Positions 51,835-63,793 of a stretch of 64,000 nt of DNA are shown in pieces (position 1 is the stretch's first letter; each line of letters begins with the position of its first letter). Both the position numbers and the translations under genes were made by a program. The notes under the pieces are model-generated. The model was given only the letters and a program-made list of their open reading frames with translations, did not search any database and was not told where the DNA came from. This stretch comes from an uncultured Granulosicoccaceae bacterium (lineage in GTDB: Bacteria; Pseudomonadota; Gammaproteobacteria; Granulosicoccales; Granulosicoccaceae): the NCBI GenBank assembly GCA_938028465.1, contig CALJAA010000028.1:78828-142827 (forward strand), written 5' to 3'.

Positions 51835-53198
51835 TGTTCCGTTTAATGTTTTCTGATTGTATTGAGCCACTTAATGCGCAGTTACTGGGTGAAGATCTGC
51901 AACTCAACAGCTTTAGTACTGACACACGGACGCTAAATCCAGGCGATATCTACATTGCTTTGCAAGGTGAGAATTTTGATGGCCATGACTATATTGAGCA
52001 GGCCTTAGAGGCTGGGGCTGCTGGTTTTGTAGTTAGCAGGGCAGTAAACACCGATAAGCCTTGCTTGCAAGTTGCAGACACATTGCTTGCACTGCAAGAA
52101 CTCTCAAGGTTGTGGGCGCGCGGGCATCAAGTGCCGACAATTGCGATTACGGGTAGTAATGGCAAAACCACCGTTAAAGAACTCATCGCTGCGATTTTGC
52201 GTCAGCTGGGTCCCGTGCTGGCAACAGAGGGTAATCTTAATAATGAAATCGGTGTGCCTTTGACGCTATTAAAGCTGCGACAGGAGCACCAATACGCCGT
52301 GATTGAAATGGGTGCGAATCATCTTGGTGAAATCAAAACACTGAGCCGTTTGGCTTCCCCAGATGTCGCGGTTATCACCAACACCGAAGCTGCTCATCTG
52401 GAAGGCTTTGGTAGTTTGCTTGATGTCGCTCATGCTAAAAGCGAAATTTTTTCAGGGCTAGAAGATGACGGTTGGGCTGTCATTTATGCTGAAGATGGTC
52501 GCGCAGATATTCTTGAAGCCGCTGCGTCTGATTGCCGCATTCGAACATTTGGTACAAGTGAAGATGCAGATGTGCAGGCAGGCCGAGGTGAGGGTTTTAG
52601 AGTGGAAGGCGTAGGTGATGCTTTTGATGTCACGTTCTCGCTGCTGGGTGCTCACAATCGCGTCAATGCGCTCGCCGCAATTGCTGCGGTTCAATGTTTG
52701 GATGCTCAAGCAGAAACTATTCAAGCGGGGCTAGCCTCTATTAAGCCGGTTGCTCGTCGCCTTGAGCAAAAACCTGGTGCTGCTGGTAGTACGCTTATTG
52801 ATGATTCCTACAACGCGAATCCGGCCTCAGTTCGAGCTGGAATTGATGTGCTGGCAGAGGCTGGCGGTAAGCGCATGCTGATTTTAGGTGACATGTTGGA
52901 ATTGGGCGAAGAGGCCGTAATGCTGCACAAAGGTGTGGGTTTGTATGCCGATCGAAAAAACATTGATGCGGTTTGGACGGTGGGTGAGTTGGCTCAACAT
53001 GCATCGGCATCGAGTCATGTTGGACGTCATTTTGCGTCGAAAGAAGAGTTACTTGAAAACCTATTGCCTGAACTTGATCCGAATACGTCTTTGTTGTTGA
53101 AGGGTTCTCGAGGGGCGCGCATGGATCGCCTTGTCGATGCTTTATTAGCAAATGAACCACCGATTTTGAATACGCGCGTTCCAGAGGTTGTCATATGA
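51834..53198 (+). CDS. murF: UDP-MurNAc-tripeptide D-Ala-D-Ala ligase
   Basis: A 454-residue Mur ligase that adds D-Ala-D-Ala. ATP loop [26 protein letters not shown] and [11 protein letters not shown] are family motifs. The ATG at 51834 overlaps the murE stop (TAATG) and has a perfect AGGAGG ribosome site seven bases before it, so it is preferred over the TTG at 51828. Confidence 0.96.
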   Translation: MFRLMFSDCIEPLNAQLLGEDLQLNSFSTDTRTLNPGDIYIALQGENFDGHDYIEQALEAGAAGFVVSRAVNTDKPCLQVADTLLALQELSRLWARGHQVPTIAITGSNGKTTVKELIAAILRQLGPVLATEGNLNNEIGVPLTLLKLRQEHQYAVIEMGANHLGEIKTLSRLASPDVAVITNTEAAHLEGFGSLLDVAHAKSEIFSGLEDDGWAVIYAEDGRADILEAAASDCRIRTFGTSEDADVQAGRGEGFRVEGVGDAFDVTFSLLGAHNRVNALAAIAAVQCLDAQAETIQAGLASIKPVARRLEQKPGAAGSTLIDDSYNANPASVRAGIDVLAEAGGKRMLILGDMLELGEEAVMLHKGVGLYADRKNIDAVWTVGELAQHASASSHVGRHFASKEELLENLLPELDPNTSLLLKGSRGARMDRLVDALLANEPPILNTRVPEVVI

Positions 53199-54277
53199 TA
53201 ATCCTCTTGGGTGATTGGCTGACTGATGTAAACAGCGGATTTGCTGTGCTGCAGTACATCACTGTGCGCGTTATTTTTTCAGCACTTACTGCCTTGCTAA
53301 TCAGCTTGACTCTGGGCCCGTTACTAATTAGCTGGCTAACCAATGCCAATGTTGGTCAGTCGATTCGAAATGATGGTCCGCAATCTCATTTGGTTAAAGC
53401 GGGTACGCCTACTATGGGCGGCGCTATGATTATCATGTCGGTTGTTTTTAGCACTTTGCTATGGGCTGACCTAACCACCAAACAAATTTGGTTTGTATTG
53501 TTTGTGACTATTGGCTTTGCTGCTGTTGGTTGGGTGGATGATTATCGAAAAGTGATTCTTTCCAACTCAGTTGGTTTGACAGCGCGGGAAAAACTAATTT
53601 CTCAAACCCTGATCGCTGGGCTTGCTGTTATCGCGTTTTATGCATCTACTGCTGATCGTGCCGAACTTGAACTAATTGTTCCGTTTTTCAAGAATGTTGC
53701 GATCCCCTTGGGCTGGATGTTTGTTCCTTTTGCATTTTTAGTCATTGTGGGTAGTAGTAATGCAGTTAATTTAACGGATGGTTTGGACGGCTTGGCGATA
53801 TTGCCTTCGGTTATGGTTGCGTCTGGGCTTGGCATAATTGCATACCTAACAGGGCACGCAGTGTTTGCTGATTACTTGTTCATACCCAATATAAAGGGCG
53901 CGGGCGAGCTGACTGTTTTTTGTAGTGCCATGGCGGGTGCTGGTTTAGGCTTCTTGTGGTTCAACACCTATCCTGCGCAAGTGTTTATGGGTGATGTTGG
54001 TGCCTTGTCTATCGGTGCCGCTTTAGGCGGTGTCGCTATTATGGTTCGTCAAGAGTTGGTGCTTTTTATAATGGGCGGCGTGTTCGTTATGGAGGCGGTG
54101 TCGGTGATAGTGCAGGTTGCATCATTCAAGCTCACTGGCAAGCGCGTGTTTCGCATGGCGCCGATTCATCACCATTTTGAGCTTAAGGGTTGGCCTGAGC
54201 CACGCATTATTGTGCGTTTTTGGATCATCACCGTTGTATTGGTGCTGATTGGTTTGTCAACGTTGAAGATACGCTGA
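53195..54277 (+). CDS. mraY: Phospho-MurNAc-pentapeptide transferase
   Basis: A 360-residue membrane enzyme with about ten helices that makes lipid I. The conserved aspartates occur in GWVDDYRKV and [25 protein letters not shown] closes the active site. ATGA overlap with murF. Confidence 0.97.
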   Translation: MIILLGDWLTDVNSGFAVLQYITVRVIFSALTALLISLTLGPLLISWLTNANVGQSIRNDGPQSHLVKAGTPTMGGAMIIMSVVFSTLLWADLTTKQIWFVLFVTIGFAAVGWVDDYRKVILSNSVGLTAREKLISQTLIAGLAVIAFYASTADRAELELIVPFFKNVAIPLGWMFVPFAFLVIVGSSNAVNLTDGLDGLAILPSVMVASGLGIIAYLTGHAVFADYLFIPNIKGAGELTVFCSAMAGAGLGFLWFNTYPAQVFMGDVGALSIGAALGGVAIMVRQELVLFIMGGVFVMEAVSVIVQVASFKLTGKRVFRMAPIHHHFELKGWPEPRIIVRFWIITVVLVLIGLSTLKIR

Positions 54278-55611
54278 TGAAACCTGAGCTACTACAAAAC
54301 AAAAAAGTACTTGTTGTTGGTTTGGGTGTGACTGGTTGGTCGGTTGTGCGGTATTTACAGGCTAACAACATACCGTTTGCAGTGGCTGATGAGAAAGCGC
54401 CATCGAGTGATGAAGCCAGGGCCTTAGGCGATGCAGTTTTATACGCACAGTTTGACAAAACAGTATTTGCAGCGGTTGATGTGATTGTATTGAGCCCAGG
54501 CGTGCCTCGCTCGCATCCCGCGCTTTCCGCCGCGATTGATAACGGTGTGAAAGTGATAGGCGATATTGAGTTATTTGCATCAGCGGTTACAAAGCCTGTC
54601 ATTGCAGTAACTGGATCTAACGGTAAGAGCACGGTGGTGAGTTGGATAGCGCATATTCTCGCGCAAACCGAATTTAATGCGGTGTTGTGCGGCAATATTG
54701 GTCAGCCAGCACTAGACAGCATCAGCGATGTTGCGGATGTGTACGTGCTCGAGCTGTCGTCTTATCAGCTTGAATCTACCGAATCACTTGCACCACTTGC
54801 AGCATCTGTACTCAATATTAGCGATGATCATATGGATCGCTATAATTCGCTTGATCATTACGCACAAACTAAGCGTCATATTTATAACAACTGCGAATAT
54901 GCAATTGCTAATCGTGATGATGCGCGAACATGGCCCGATTCGAATGATGTATCAGCCAATGAGGTGACGTATTTTGCAATCGATACTAATGCAGAAAACG
55001 ACTACCGATGCATTGAGCGCGATAGCGAATACCTCTTGGTCAAAGGTAATACAGAATTGCTGGAGCTTTCATCTTCGCGATTACCTGGGCGGCATAATCG
55101 AGCCAATGCTTTAGCAACTGTTGCGTTATTAGCACCGCTTGGTATTAAACAACACGTGCTGCAAAGCAGTATTAATACATTCGCTGGTTTACCTCATAGG
55201 ACGGAGTTGGTTGCTAAGATCGATCATGTGCTTTGGTACAACGATTCAAAAGGTACTAACATCGACGCGTGTGAAAAAGCAATTGAAGCTATGCCCGGCC
55301 CGGTTATTTTAATTGCCGGTGGTTTAGGTAAAGGCGCTGACTTTAGTGCTTTGCGTGATGCGGTTTCTAAGTACGTTAAAGCACTTGTGTTAATTGGTCG
55401 TGATCGTCAATTAATTGCTGATGCATTGAACGATTTAGCCAGTGTGCGGTTCTGCGATTCGATGAATGATGCAGTGCAGGCCGCGAACGAAATCGCAGTT
55501 GCGGGTGATGCTGTGTTGATGTCACCAGCTTGTGCAAGCTTCGATATGTTTGACAATTTTGAACAACGCGGAATCCGCTTTTGCGAAGCGGTGCAGGAGT
55601 TGGCTGCATGA
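54277..55611 (+). CDS. murD: UDP-MurNAc-Ala D-glutamate ligase
   Basis: A 444-residue Mur ligase. ATP loop VTGSNGKSTVVSWI, VLELSSYQLEST, NISDDHMDRY and WYNDSKGTN are family motifs. The ATG at 54277 overlaps the mraY stop as TGATG; a longer frame from 54220 lies inside mraY and is unlikely. Confidence 0.96.
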   Translation: MKPELLQNKKVLVVGLGVTGWSVVRYLQANNIPFAVADEKAPSSDEARALGDAVLYAQFDKTVFAAVDVIVLSPGVPRSHPALSAAIDNGVKVIGDIELFASAVTKPVIAVTGSNGKSTVVSWIAHILAQTEFNAVLCGNIGQPALDSISDVADVYVLELSSYQLESTESLAPLAASVLNISDDHMDRYNSLDHYAQTKRHIYNNCEYAIANRDDARTWPDSNDVSANEVTYFAIDTNAENDYRCIERDSEYLLVKGNTELLELSSSRLPGRHNRANALATVALLAPLGIKQHVLQSSINTFAGLPHRTELVAKIDHVLWYNDSKGTNIDACEKAIEAMPGPVILIAGGLGKGADFSALRDAVSKYVKALVLIGRDRQLIADALNDLASVRFCDSMNDAVQAANEIAVAGDAVLMSPACASFDMFDNFEQRGIRFCEAVQELAA

Positions 55612-56816
55612 GTGAGCTGATTTCAAGAGTCGCATCTGGGCGTATGGCGCCTCGTTCTCCAGCGCAGCTGGATAGCAACCTATTGCTTCGTCGGCATGCC
55701 TTGCTGTTCGTTATTATTGCGCTTGCCCTGTTTGGTATGGTCATGATTACGTCATCTTCGATGGCATTCGCATCGCAAAATCATGGTTCGCCGTTCTATT
55801 TCGCCAAACGACAAATGTTTTTCCTTGTATTGGGCTTAGGGGCAGGGGTGGCTTTATATCAGTTGCCATTGGCGGTGTGGGAAAAGTACGGTCCACACAT
55901 GATCATTATGTCTTTGTTCTTCCTGATGCTAGTGTTGATTCCTGGTATTGGTAAGGAAGTTAATGGTAGTCGTCGTTGGATTGATCTGGGTTTGTTTACG
56001 GTGCAGGTGTCTGAAACCGTTAAGCTATTTATTATTGTTTACTTGGCCGGGTATCTGGTGCGGCGTGGCGAATTAGTACAAACCACCTTTGGTGGCTTTG
56101 CTCGCCCCTTGGGCTTAATTTGCGCAGCCAGTGTGCTGTTGTTGCTGGAGCCTGATTTTGGTGCTGCGGTCGTTATTGTTAGTACTGCACTAATCATGCT
56201 TTACGTGGCTGGAGTGCGGTTTGCGCAATTTGCCGCGCTTCTTGGTGTCCTCAGCGTGTTGGCAACTTTGCTGATCGTTGTATCACCTTACCGCATGCGT
56301 CGTTTTGCTAGTTTTCTTGATCCGTTTTCAGATCCATTCAACAGTGGTTTTCAGTTAACACAATCGTTAATCGCAATTGGCTCGGGCAGCATCAGTGGTG
56401 TTGGCTTGGGTAGTAGCGTACAAAAACTTTTCTACTTGCCAGAAGCACACACTGATTTTCTGTTCGCCGTGCTGTGCGAGGAGCTAGGCTTGATTGGCGC
56501 ACTGGTTCTGATCTGCGCGTACTCTTATATCGTTTGGCGCAGTTTTCGTCTTGCTCGCATCGCAGATGAGCAAGGTAATCGCTTTGCTGGTTTTATCGCT
56601 TTGGGTATTGGCGGTTGGATTGGCTTGCAAGCGTTTATCAATATTGGTGTGAACATGGGCATGCTACCAACTAAGGGTATAACGCTTCCGTTCATGAGTT
56701 ACGGCGGTAGTAGTGCGTTGGTGTTTGCAGCAAGTTTTGCCTTATTGCTACGCGTCGAAACTGAAACACGAGCATTTGCTATCCAACGGCTTAAACCGCG
56801 GCGAGGTTCTAAATGA
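55608..56816 (+). CDS. ftsW: Septal peptidoglycan glycosyltransferase FtsW
   Basis: A 402-residue SEDS protein with about ten membrane helices that polymerises glycan at the septum. Marks are GKEVNGSRRWIDLG, LLEPDFGAAVVI and the C-terminal LPTKGITLPFMSYGGSSAL. The ATG at 55608 forms an ATGA overlap with murD. Confidence 0.96.
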   Translation: MSELISRVASGRMAPRSPAQLDSNLLLRRHALLFVIIALALFGMVMITSSSMAFASQNHGSPFYFAKRQMFFLVLGLGAGVALYQLPLAVWEKYGPHMIIMSLFFLMLVLIPGIGKEVNGSRRWIDLGLFTVQVSETVKLFIIVYLAGYLVRRGELVQTTFGGFARPLGLICAASVLLLLEPDFGAAVVIVSTALIMLYVAGVRFAQFAALLGVLSVLATLLIVVSPYRMRRFASFLDPFSDPFNSGFQLTQSLIAIGSGSISGVGLGSSVQKLFYLPEAHTDFLFAVLCEELGLIGALVLICAYSYIVWRSFRLARIADEQGNRFAGFIALGIGGWIGLQAFINIGVNMGMLPTKGITLPFMSYGGSSALVFAASFALLLRVETETRAFAIQRLKPRRGSK

Positions 56817-57883
56817 ACCCGCATAAGCCGATTGTGATTGCTGCCGGTGGTACGGGCGGACATATATTTCCTGCGTTAGCGGTTGCTAACGAGTTGCGTG
56901 ATCGCGCCGTACCAGTGGTGTGGGTGGGTACGCGTAGCGGAATGGAATCACGCCTAGTGCCTGAAGCTAAGTTTGATATCCGTTGGATCAGCATCGAAGG
57001 TATTCGCGGTAAAGGCGTGCTCGGCTTACTACTGAGCCCTTTTAAAATAGTCAAAGCTAGCGCTCAAAGTATTAGCATCATTAATGGCATTAAGCCGGGC
57101 GCTGTATTGGGTATGGGTGGTTTTGTATCCGGGCCAGTTGGCTTAGCGGCTTTGCTTATGCGTAAGCCATTGGTGCTACATGAACAAAATGCCATTGCTG
57201 GCACGACAAATCGGATGCTTAGCCGTTTTGCTACTCGCGTTTTTGCAGCAATGCCAGGTGCTTTTTCGAGCAAGCGCGCCACCGTAGTGGGTAACCCGGT
57301 ACGTAAGAGCGTTGAAGTTGTCGATCAACATAGCGTTGCAGGTGCTGACGCACCATTAAAAGTGTTAGTGGTGGGTGGCAGTCGCGGTGCAAGAATATTA
57401 AACGAGACAGTGCCGGCAGCAATGGCATTGCTCGATAGCGGTGTTGCAACGGTTTGGCATCAAACGGGCGCAGCCGAACAGGCAGATGTGGAGCAGCGTT
57501 ACTCAAACAATTCACTGGAGGCGCGCGTTGATGCTTTTGTCGAAGATATGGCCGAAGCTTATCGTTGGGCTGATTTAGTGATTTGCCGCGCGGGAGCAAT
57601 GACAGTCACTGAAATCAGTGCAGTAGGTATTGCGAGCGTGTTAGTGCCGTACCCACATGCCATTGATGATCACCAAACGTACAACGCTCGTTATTTGTCA
57701 GATGCGTCAGCTGCGATTTTGCTACCGCAGCCCGAACTCAGTGCGCTATCGCTCAGTGAGCAAATTCGCAAGCTTAGCGATGATCGCGCAGTGATTGATT
57801 CGATGGCAGCAGCGGCGGGTCGTCTGTATAAGCCGCAGGCAACACAACACGTGGCAGACGCACTACAGGCGGTATCGAGCTAA
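56813..57883 (+). CDS. murG: Lipid II synthase MurG
   Basis: A 356-residue GT28 glycosyltransferase that adds GlcNAc to lipid [17 protein letters not shown] near residue 10 and [15 protein letters not shown] and [16 protein letters not shown] bind lipid acceptor and UDP. The first gene in the window encodes a distant relative of this fold. Confidence 0.97.
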   Translation: MNPHKPIVIAAGGTGGHIFPALAVANELRDRAVPVVWVGTRSGMESRLVPEAKFDIRWISIEGIRGKGVLGLLLSPFKIVKASAQSISIINGIKPGAVLGMGGFVSGPVGLAALLMRKPLVLHEQNAIAGTTNRMLSRFATRVFAAMPGAFSSKRATVVGNPVRKSVEVVDQHSVAGADAPLKVLVVGGSRGARILNETVPAAMALLDSGVATVWHQTGAAEQADVEQRYSNNSLEARVDAFVEDMAEAYRWADLVICRAGAMTVTEISAVGIASVLVPYPHAIDDHQTYNARYLSDASAAILLPQPELSALSLSEQIRKLSDDRAVIDSMAAAAGRLYKPQATQHVADALQAVSS

Positions 57884-59322
57884 TGGTCGTGTCAATCTCT
57901 CCAGCAGTAAAAAGCCAAATGCGCCGCATCAAAGGCATGCACTTTATCGGTATCGGTGGTGTTGGCATGGGTGGCATTGCAGAAGTCATGCATCATCTTG
58001 GTTTTAAAGTTAGTGGCTCTGATTTGGGTAGCAACGCTTTAACTGAGCGGCTTGCAAGCTTAGGCGTGACTGTGATGAAAGGTCATGCAGCTGAGCATGT
58101 TGAGTCTGCCGATGTCGTCGTGATTTCAACAGCAGTACCGGAGACCAACCCTGAATTAGTACGTGCACGCGAGCTACACATACCCATTGTGCGTCGTGCT
58201 GAGATGTTGGCTGAACTCATGCGCTTTCAGCAAGGTATTGCTGTTGCGGGTACGCACGGTAAAACAACAACTACCAGCTTGGTTGCAAGTATTTTAACCG
58301 AAGGTGATCTCGATCCAACTTATGTCATTGGTGGTCAGCTAAATAGTTCCTCTCGTAATGCGTATTTGGGCCAATCTGAATGGTTGGTTGCCGAAGCAGA
58401 CGAAAGTGACGCGTCGTTTTTATATCTAAACCCAGTTATGGCAGTTGTGACCAACATCGATGCTGATCATTTGTCTACATACGACGGTGATTTCGAACGC
58501 CTAAAGCAAACGTTTGTTGATTTTTTAATGCACTTGCCTTTTTACGGCCTAGCGATTGTTTGTATTGATGATGACAACATTCGTGAAGTACTACCTAAGG
58601 TGGCGCGCCCAGTTCGCACCTACGGTTTTTCTGACGATGCTGATGTGCGAGCAGTCAATGTGACCCAAAACGGTCTGCAAATGCATTTTTCAGTAGCCTG
58701 CGTAGATGGTTTGAAGATTGATGATGTCGTGCTGAACATGCCAGGCGAACACAATGTGTTAAATGCATTGGCAGGTATTGCAGTGGCGATAGAGCTAGGT
58801 GTATCTGCAGATGCCATAAAAGCTGCGCTGCTTAAATTTGCAGGGATCGGAAGGCGTGCGCAAGCGCAAGGTGAGCTTAAGCTAGCCGAGGGTGTTGCTA
58901 ACTTGTTTGATGATTACGGACACCATCCAACAGAAGTCACTGCAACGCTTAAGGCGATCAGCTCAGCTTGGCCCGAAAAACGATTGGTGGTTGTATTTCA
59001 GCCGCATCGTTACACCCGTACTCGTGATTTATTCGAAGACTTTGCAGAATCGCTATCGACACCTGATGTATTGGTATTAACTGAAGTGTATAGCGCAGGT
59101 GAAGAAAAGATTATTGGTGCTGATGGTAGATCGCTAGCGCGGGCAATACGTAATCGCGGGCATGTTGATCCCATCTTTGTAGAGAATATTGCCGCTGTGC
59201 CTGAAGCGCTCGAATCAATACTGCAAGACGGTGATGTGGTATTAACGCTAGGCGCAGGTAATGTGGGCGGCTTAGCCAAAACTTTACCGCAACATTTTGA
59301 TGGTGAGGTGTCAGATGGCTGA
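57883..59322 (+). CDS. murC: UDP-N-acetylmuramate L-alanine ligase
   Basis: A 479-residue Mur ligase adding the first stem residue. [16 protein letters not shown] (NAD-like loop), ATP loop [23 protein letters not shown] and [11 protein letters not shown] are family motifs. Starts in a TAATG overlap with murG and overlaps ddl by eight bases. Confidence 0.97.
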   Translation: MVVSISPAVKSQMRRIKGMHFIGIGGVGMGGIAEVMHHLGFKVSGSDLGSNALTERLASLGVTVMKGHAAEHVESADVVVISTAVPETNPELVRARELHIPIVRRAEMLAELMRFQQGIAVAGTHGKTTTTSLVASILTEGDLDPTYVIGGQLNSSSRNAYLGQSEWLVAEADESDASFLYLNPVMAVVTNIDADHLSTYDGDFERLKQTFVDFLMHLPFYGLAIVCIDDDNIREVLPKVARPVRTYGFSDDADVRAVNVTQNGLQMHFSVACVDGLKIDDVVLNMPGEHNVLNALAGIAVAIELGVSADAIKAALLKFAGIGRRAQAQGELKLAEGVANLFDDYGHHPTEVTATLKAISSAWPEKRLVVVFQPHRYTRTRDLFEDFAESLSTPDVLVLTEVYSAGEEKIIGADGRSLARAIRNRGHVDPIFVENIAAVPEALESILQDGDVVLTLGAGNVGGLAKTLPQHFDGEVSDG

Positions 59323-60274
59323 TTCACTTACTCCACATTTAACTCCTGCACCGGAAGTTTTTGGCAAGGTTGCCGTCGTGATGGGTGGTTGGTCTGCCGA
59401 GCGTGAAGTATCGCTAATGAGCGGTAAAGAAGTTTGCGCCGCGTTGCAGTCAGCAGGCGTTGATGTTACGCCGATTGATGCAGATCAAAACATAGCCAGT
59501 GTGTTGGCAGATGGTGGATACAGTCGATCATTTTTAATTTTGCATGGCCGAGGTGGTGAAGACGGCTGTATTCAAGGTGCTTTAGATTTAATCAATATGC
59601 CATACACCGGTAGTGGCGTTCTAGGTTCAGCGTTAGCGATGGATAAGATGCGCAGCAAAATTGTTTGTACTGCTCAAGGCATCCCAACACCGGATGCGTT
59701 TATGGCCTCAACGATTGAAGAGGCTAATGTCGCCGCACGTAATGTTGGTTTTCCGGTAGTGATAAAGCCAACCCTGGAAGGTTCTAGTATTGGCGTGTCA
59801 ATGGTGGACTCTGCTGAAGAGATCGCTGAGGCGTTTAATGTAGCCGCACAGCATGGGCCAGTGATGGTTGAAAAACGAATGATTGGGCGTGAAATTACAG
59901 CGGCGATCATGAATGGGCAGTGCTTGCCTCTGGTAAGCATGAAAGCGCATGGCGGGTTTTATGACTACGATGCCAAGTACCTTGCAGACGACACTCACTA
60001 CGAATGCCCAGTTGAACTGCCTGAGTCGCTCACTGCTGAAATTCAACAGTATGCATTGTCGGCTTTTGAGGCCTTAGGTTGTGAAGGTTGGGGTCGTGTA
60101 GATTTCATGCTTGATGAACAGCAACGCCCTCATTTTATTGAGTGCAACACTGCGCCGGGCATGACTAGCCATAGTTTGGTTCCAATGGCAGCAGCTGCAG
60201 CCAATATAGATTTTGCAAGCTTGTGTGTGCAAATTCTGGCGCAAACGCTTAATCAACAGGAGCTCGCAGCATGA
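59315..60274 (+). CDS. ddl: D-alanine-D-alanine ligase
   Basis: A 319-residue ATP-grasp enzyme (DdlB type). [51 protein letters not shown] and [16 protein letters not shown] are family marks. GGTGAGGTG precedes the ATG at 59315, inside the end of murC. MurB is not in the cluster, as in E. coli. Confidence 0.96.
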   Translation: MADSLTPHLTPAPEVFGKVAVVMGGWSAEREVSLMSGKEVCAALQSAGVDVTPIDADQNIASVLADGGYSRSFLILHGRGGEDGCIQGALDLINMPYTGSGVLGSALAMDKMRSKIVCTAQGIPTPDAFMASTIEEANVAARNVGFPVVIKPTLEGSSIGVSMVDSAEEIAEAFNVAAQHGPVMVEKRMIGREITAAIMNGQCLPLVSMKAHGGFYDYDAKYLADDTHYECPVELPESLTAEIQQYALSAFEALGCEGWGRVDFMLDEQQRPHFIECNTAPGMTSHSLVPMAAAAANIDFASLCVQILAQTLNQQELAA

Positions 60275-61050
60275 GCGCGGTGTTGATGGACAATACAGTT
60301 TCGCCTATTGCCAATAAAAGTATTGGTAGTCGAATTCGTTGGGTGGTGAGTTTGGCAGGTATCGCCTTATTAGTTGTAGCGTCGCTTGCCATAAATAATG
60401 TGGCAAAAGATGCGGTGCGGTTTCCGGTGAGTAACGTCGATGTATTGGGCACCCTGGATTACGCTGATCGAGATACTTTGCAACAACTGATTGAAGCCCA
60501 TACACGAGATGGTTTTTATGCTCTTGATATTGAAGGCATTCGGCATGCGCTAGAAGCCACGCCATGGGTGTCTGCTGTACATGTTCGCCGTGTTTGGCCC
60601 GCACGATTATCAGTTGATGTGGAAGAGCACGAACCAACAGCGCGCTGGAACAAAGACGCCTTACTGAGTAAAAGTCTGGAACTCTTTTATCCACCGCAAT
60701 TGGATCCAAATAACTCCGATGCATCGCAATGGCAATCTCATTTTGATGGCTTGCCGCAACTAACGGGTGCTAATGGTCGACATGAAGCAGTGCTAGATGC
60801 GTTTAGGTATTACCAGCAAATGTTATCCCAATTTGGGGTGAGGCTCGATGCGCTGGAAGAAGACGAGCGATTGTCGCAATCGATGTACTTATCCAATGAC
60901 GTCATCGTTCATTTGGGATACGAGCATCGTGAAGTACGTTTGCAACGATTCATTGATGTGTACGAAAGGTTGGTAACGCCACTTGAAGGTCGCGCCGCGA
61001 ATTTTGATATGCGTTACAGCAACGGTTTTGCTCTGAGAGGCGGCAGCTAA
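60271..61050 (+). CDS. ftsQ: Cell division protein FtsQ
   Basis: A 259-residue bitopic divisome protein. One membrane helix (VVSLAGIALLVVASLAI), a POTRA domain (FPVSNVDVLGTLDY...TPWVSAVHVRRVWPARL) and a beta domain (FDVR-like end NFDMRYSNGFALR). It bridges FtsBL to early division proteins. Confidence 0.95.
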   Translation: MSAVLMDNTVSPIANKSIGSRIRWVVSLAGIALLVVASLAINNVAKDAVRFPVSNVDVLGTLDYADRDTLQQLIEAHTRDGFYALDIEGIRHALEATPWVSAVHVRRVWPARLSVDVEEHEPTARWNKDALLSKSLELFYPPQLDPNNSDASQWQSHFDGLPQLTGANGRHEAVLDAFRYYQQMLSQFGVRLDALEEDERLSQSMYLSNDVIVHLGYEHREVRLQRFIDVYERLVTPLEGRAANFDMRYSNGFALRGGS

Positions 61051-62285
61051 TGGCCACAAAAACTGATAACCAAATGGTTGTGGGTCTGGACATCGGGACA
61101 TCCAAGATCGTTGCGATCGTTGCCGAGGTTGAGGAGAATGGAAGCGTTAACCTAATCGGTATCGGTTCGCATCCATCAGTGGGTTTGAAAAAGGGCGTGG
61201 TTATCAACATCGATCAAACAGTCGATGCCATACAGCACGCGGTTCATGAAGCTGAGCAAATGGCTGGTGTGGAAATAAAATCTGTGTTTGCAGGCATCGC
61301 AGGCAGTCACATAAAAAGCCTCAACTCACACGGAATTGTCGCCATTAGGCAAAACGAAGTTGAAGCTGATGATGTTGAACGTGTTATCGATGCTGCCAAA
61401 GCCGTAGCGATCCCAGCAGATCAACGCATCCTGCACGTATTGCCGCAGGAATTCATTATTGATAACCAAGATGGCATTCGTCAGCCCATTGGTATGTCCG
61501 GTGTGCGCCTCGAGGCGAAGGTTCATCTGGTAACTGGGTCTATCAGTGCTGCGCAAAACATTGCTAAGTGCATACGGCGTTGCGGGTTAGAAGTTGAAGA
61601 CATCATCCTTGAACAACTGGCATCAAGTCATTCGGTTTTAACACCAGATGAAAAAGACTTAGGGGTGGTTTTGGTAGATATGGGTGGTGGTACCACTGAT
61701 GTAGCGATTTTTAATGATGGCGCCATACGGCATACGGCAGTAATTGCAATCGCAGGCGACCAAGTCACCAATGACATAGCAGTCGCCTTTCGTACACCAA
61801 CGCAGTTTGCCGAAGAGATCAAAGTTAAATATGCGTGCGCGCTACGCCAGCTCGCTAGCCCCGATGAAATGATCGAGGTACCGGGTGTTGGAGATAGGCA
61901 GGCACGTCGCCTTGAACGACAAACCTTGGCTGAAGTAGTAGAGCCACGTTATGAAGAATTATTAGGACTGGTGCATAGCGAGTTACGCCGCAGCGGTTTT
62001 GAAGAGGCATGCGCTGCCGGTATTGTTTTGACCGGTGGCACATCAAAGATGGAAGGAGTAGTGGAATTGGCAGAGGAAATTTTCCATATGCCGGTGAGGT
62101 TAGGAGTGCCACAACATGTAAACGGTTTAGCAGAAGTTGTGCGGAACCCAATACATGCAACTGGAGTTGGCTTGCTGCTATTTGGCATTCAAAGCCGGCA
62201 AAATCCGCGTGGTCGTTCAATTGATACTCGCTCAGAGAAAGGCGTGATTAAAAGAATGGCTGAATGGTTTCAACGAAATTTTTAA
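61050..62285 (+). CDS. ftsA: Cell division protein FtsA
   Basis: A 411-residue actin-like ATPase that ties FtsZ to the membrane. VGLDIGTSKIVAIVAEV, LVDMGGGTTDVAIF and the C-terminal amphipathic helix KRMAEWFQRNF, which inserts into the inner membrane, are all present. TAATG overlap with ftsQ. Confidence 0.97.
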   Translation: MATKTDNQMVVGLDIGTSKIVAIVAEVEENGSVNLIGIGSHPSVGLKKGVVINIDQTVDAIQHAVHEAEQMAGVEIKSVFAGIAGSHIKSLNSHGIVAIRQNEVEADDVERVIDAAKAVAIPADQRILHVLPQEFIIDNQDGIRQPIGMSGVRLEAKVHLVTGSISAAQNIAKCIRRCGLEVEDIILEQLASSHSVLTPDEKDLGVVLVDMGGGTTDVAIFNDGAIRHTAVIAIAGDQVTNDIAVAFRTPTQFAEEIKVKYACALRQLASPDEMIEVPGVGDRQARRLERQTLAEVVEPRYEELLGLVHSELRRSGFEEACAAGIVLTGGTSKMEGVVELAEEIFHMPVRLGVPQHVNGLAEVVRNPIHATGVGLLLFGIQSRQNPRGRSIDTRSEKGVIKRMAEWFQRNF

Positions 62286-62377
62286 TTTGGGGGCTGTAAG
62301 GCGATTTTGCCGAAGCAGTTTGATTAGAAAGATTTATAAACATTTATTTATAAACAGTGACTAACGGGAACGAGACT

Positions 62378-63598
62378 ATGTTTGAACTAGTAGATTCAAT
62401 TAACGACGCACCAGTAATTAAATTAATCGGTGTTGGTGGCGGCGGCAGCAATGCTGTCCAGCATATGGTTGCATCAGGAATCGACGGCGTCGATTTCATT
62501 TGCGCCAATACAGATGCACAAGCGCTTAAATCCATGGGAGCACAGACAGTGCTGCACATTGGTCAAAGCATCACTAAAGGTTTGGGCGCAGGCGCAAATC
62601 CAGAGATCGGTCGTCAGGCCGCAATGGAAGATCGTGACCGTATCCAAGATCTTATCGAAGGTACTGACATGCTATTCATCACTGCAGGTATGGGTGGTGG
62701 CACAGGTACTGGTGCGATTCCAGTAGTAGCGCAAATTGCCCGTGAAATGGGTGTGCTAACAGTTGCAGTTGTAACTAAGCCATTTCCTTTCGAAGGTGCT
62801 AAGCGTATGCAGATCGCGCATCAAGGTATTGAAGAGCTGCGTACTCACGTTGACTCACTCATTACTATTCCTAATGAAAAGCTATTGTCTGTGTTAGGCA
62901 AGAACATCAGCCTGCTTGATGCTTTCCGTGCGGCTAACGATGTATTGCGTGGTGCGGTTCAAGGTATTGCTGAATTGATCACTAACCCTGGCCTAATCAA
63001 CGTGGATTTCGCAGACGTACGTACTGTGATGTCTGAAATGGGCTTAGCGATGATGGGTTCGGGTATCGGTCGTGGTGATGAGCGTGCTACTGAAGCTGCT
63101 GAAATGGCCATTTCTAGCCCACTTCTAGAGGATATTGATCTAGCCGGTGCTCGTGGCATCTTGGTTAATATCACGGCTGGCTTGGATATGGCTATCGGTG
63201 AATTTGAAGAGGTTGGCAATGTGGTTCGCCAATTTGCAGCGGATGACGCAACGGTTGTTGTCGGTACGGCCATCGATGAGACGCTCGAAGGTGAGCTACG
63301 TGTAACAGTTGTGGCGACTGGTCTTGGCCAGCAGCAGCAGCAGGGTCAATTGCGAGCTATTCATCAGCAGCAAAGTGGTCAACAATCAGCCAGCAAGCGT
63401 GTAGTGGGTGGCGGAATGAGTGGTGGTTTGCCTACTGGTGGAGCTTCTCGCTCGCCATATGAGAACTATGACAAGGAAAAGCCAACAGTTATTCGTAAAA
63501 CTGCGCGCGGAGCGGTTCCAAGCCAAGCTCCAGCGTCTAGCGGACACGATGTTGAATATCTGGATATCCCTGCTTTCTTGCGCCGTCAGGCAGATTAA
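62378..63598 (+). CDS. ftsZ: Tubulin-like division protein FtsZ
   Basis: A 406-residue GTPase that forms the division ring. The tubulin signature [10 protein letters not shown] and the N-terminal [10 protein letters not shown] bind [18 protein letters not shown] is the T7-type loop. The Gln/Gly/Ser-rich linker ends in the conserved tail [10 protein letters not shown], which binds FtsA and ZipA. I chose the ATG at 62378 (MFEL), the family start; a frame from 62357 is less likely. A 92-base gap before it may carry extra ftsZ promoters. Confidence 0.98.
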   Translation: MFELVDSINDAPVIKLIGVGGGGSNAVQHMVASGIDGVDFICANTDAQALKSMGAQTVLHIGQSITKGLGAGANPEIGRQAAMEDRDRIQDLIEGTDMLFITAGMGGGTGTGAIPVVAQIAREMGVLTVAVVTKPFPFEGAKRMQIAHQGIEELRTHVDSLITIPNEKLLSVLGKNISLLDAFRAANDVLRGAVQGIAELITNPGLINVDFADVRTVMSEMGLAMMGSGIGRGDERATEAAEMAISSPLLEDIDLAGARGILVNITAGLDMAIGEFEEVGNVVRQFAADDATVVVGTAIDETLEGELRVTVVATGLGQQQQQGQLRAIHQQQSGQQSASKRVVGGGMSGGLPTGGASRSPYENYDKEKPTVIRKTARGAVPSQAPASSGHDVEYLDIPAFLRRQAD

Positions 63599-63669
63599 GC
63601 AAAAAAGAGATTACCAGTGCTTAAGGTAGGTGGAGACCATGGATGTGATCCTATAACATGCTTCGGTTA

Positions 63670-63695
63670 GCTGGACACTCATGCCTGTGTCCAGC
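63670..63695 (+). other. Perfect 9-bp hairpin between ftsZ and lpxC
   Basis: GCTGGACAC and GTGTCCAGC pair around an eight-base loop. A run of six T follows only 17 bases later, so it is at most an imperfect terminator and may partly separate lpxC from the dcw transcript. Confidence 0.55.
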
Positions 63696-63793
63696 GAGTC
63701 CAGAGCGTGTAATTTTTTAACTCTGCGGTTAGTCGTTTCAGCTGCTATATATAAGCGTGCTTACGTAAAATAATCGTGGTCAGGATCAAATAA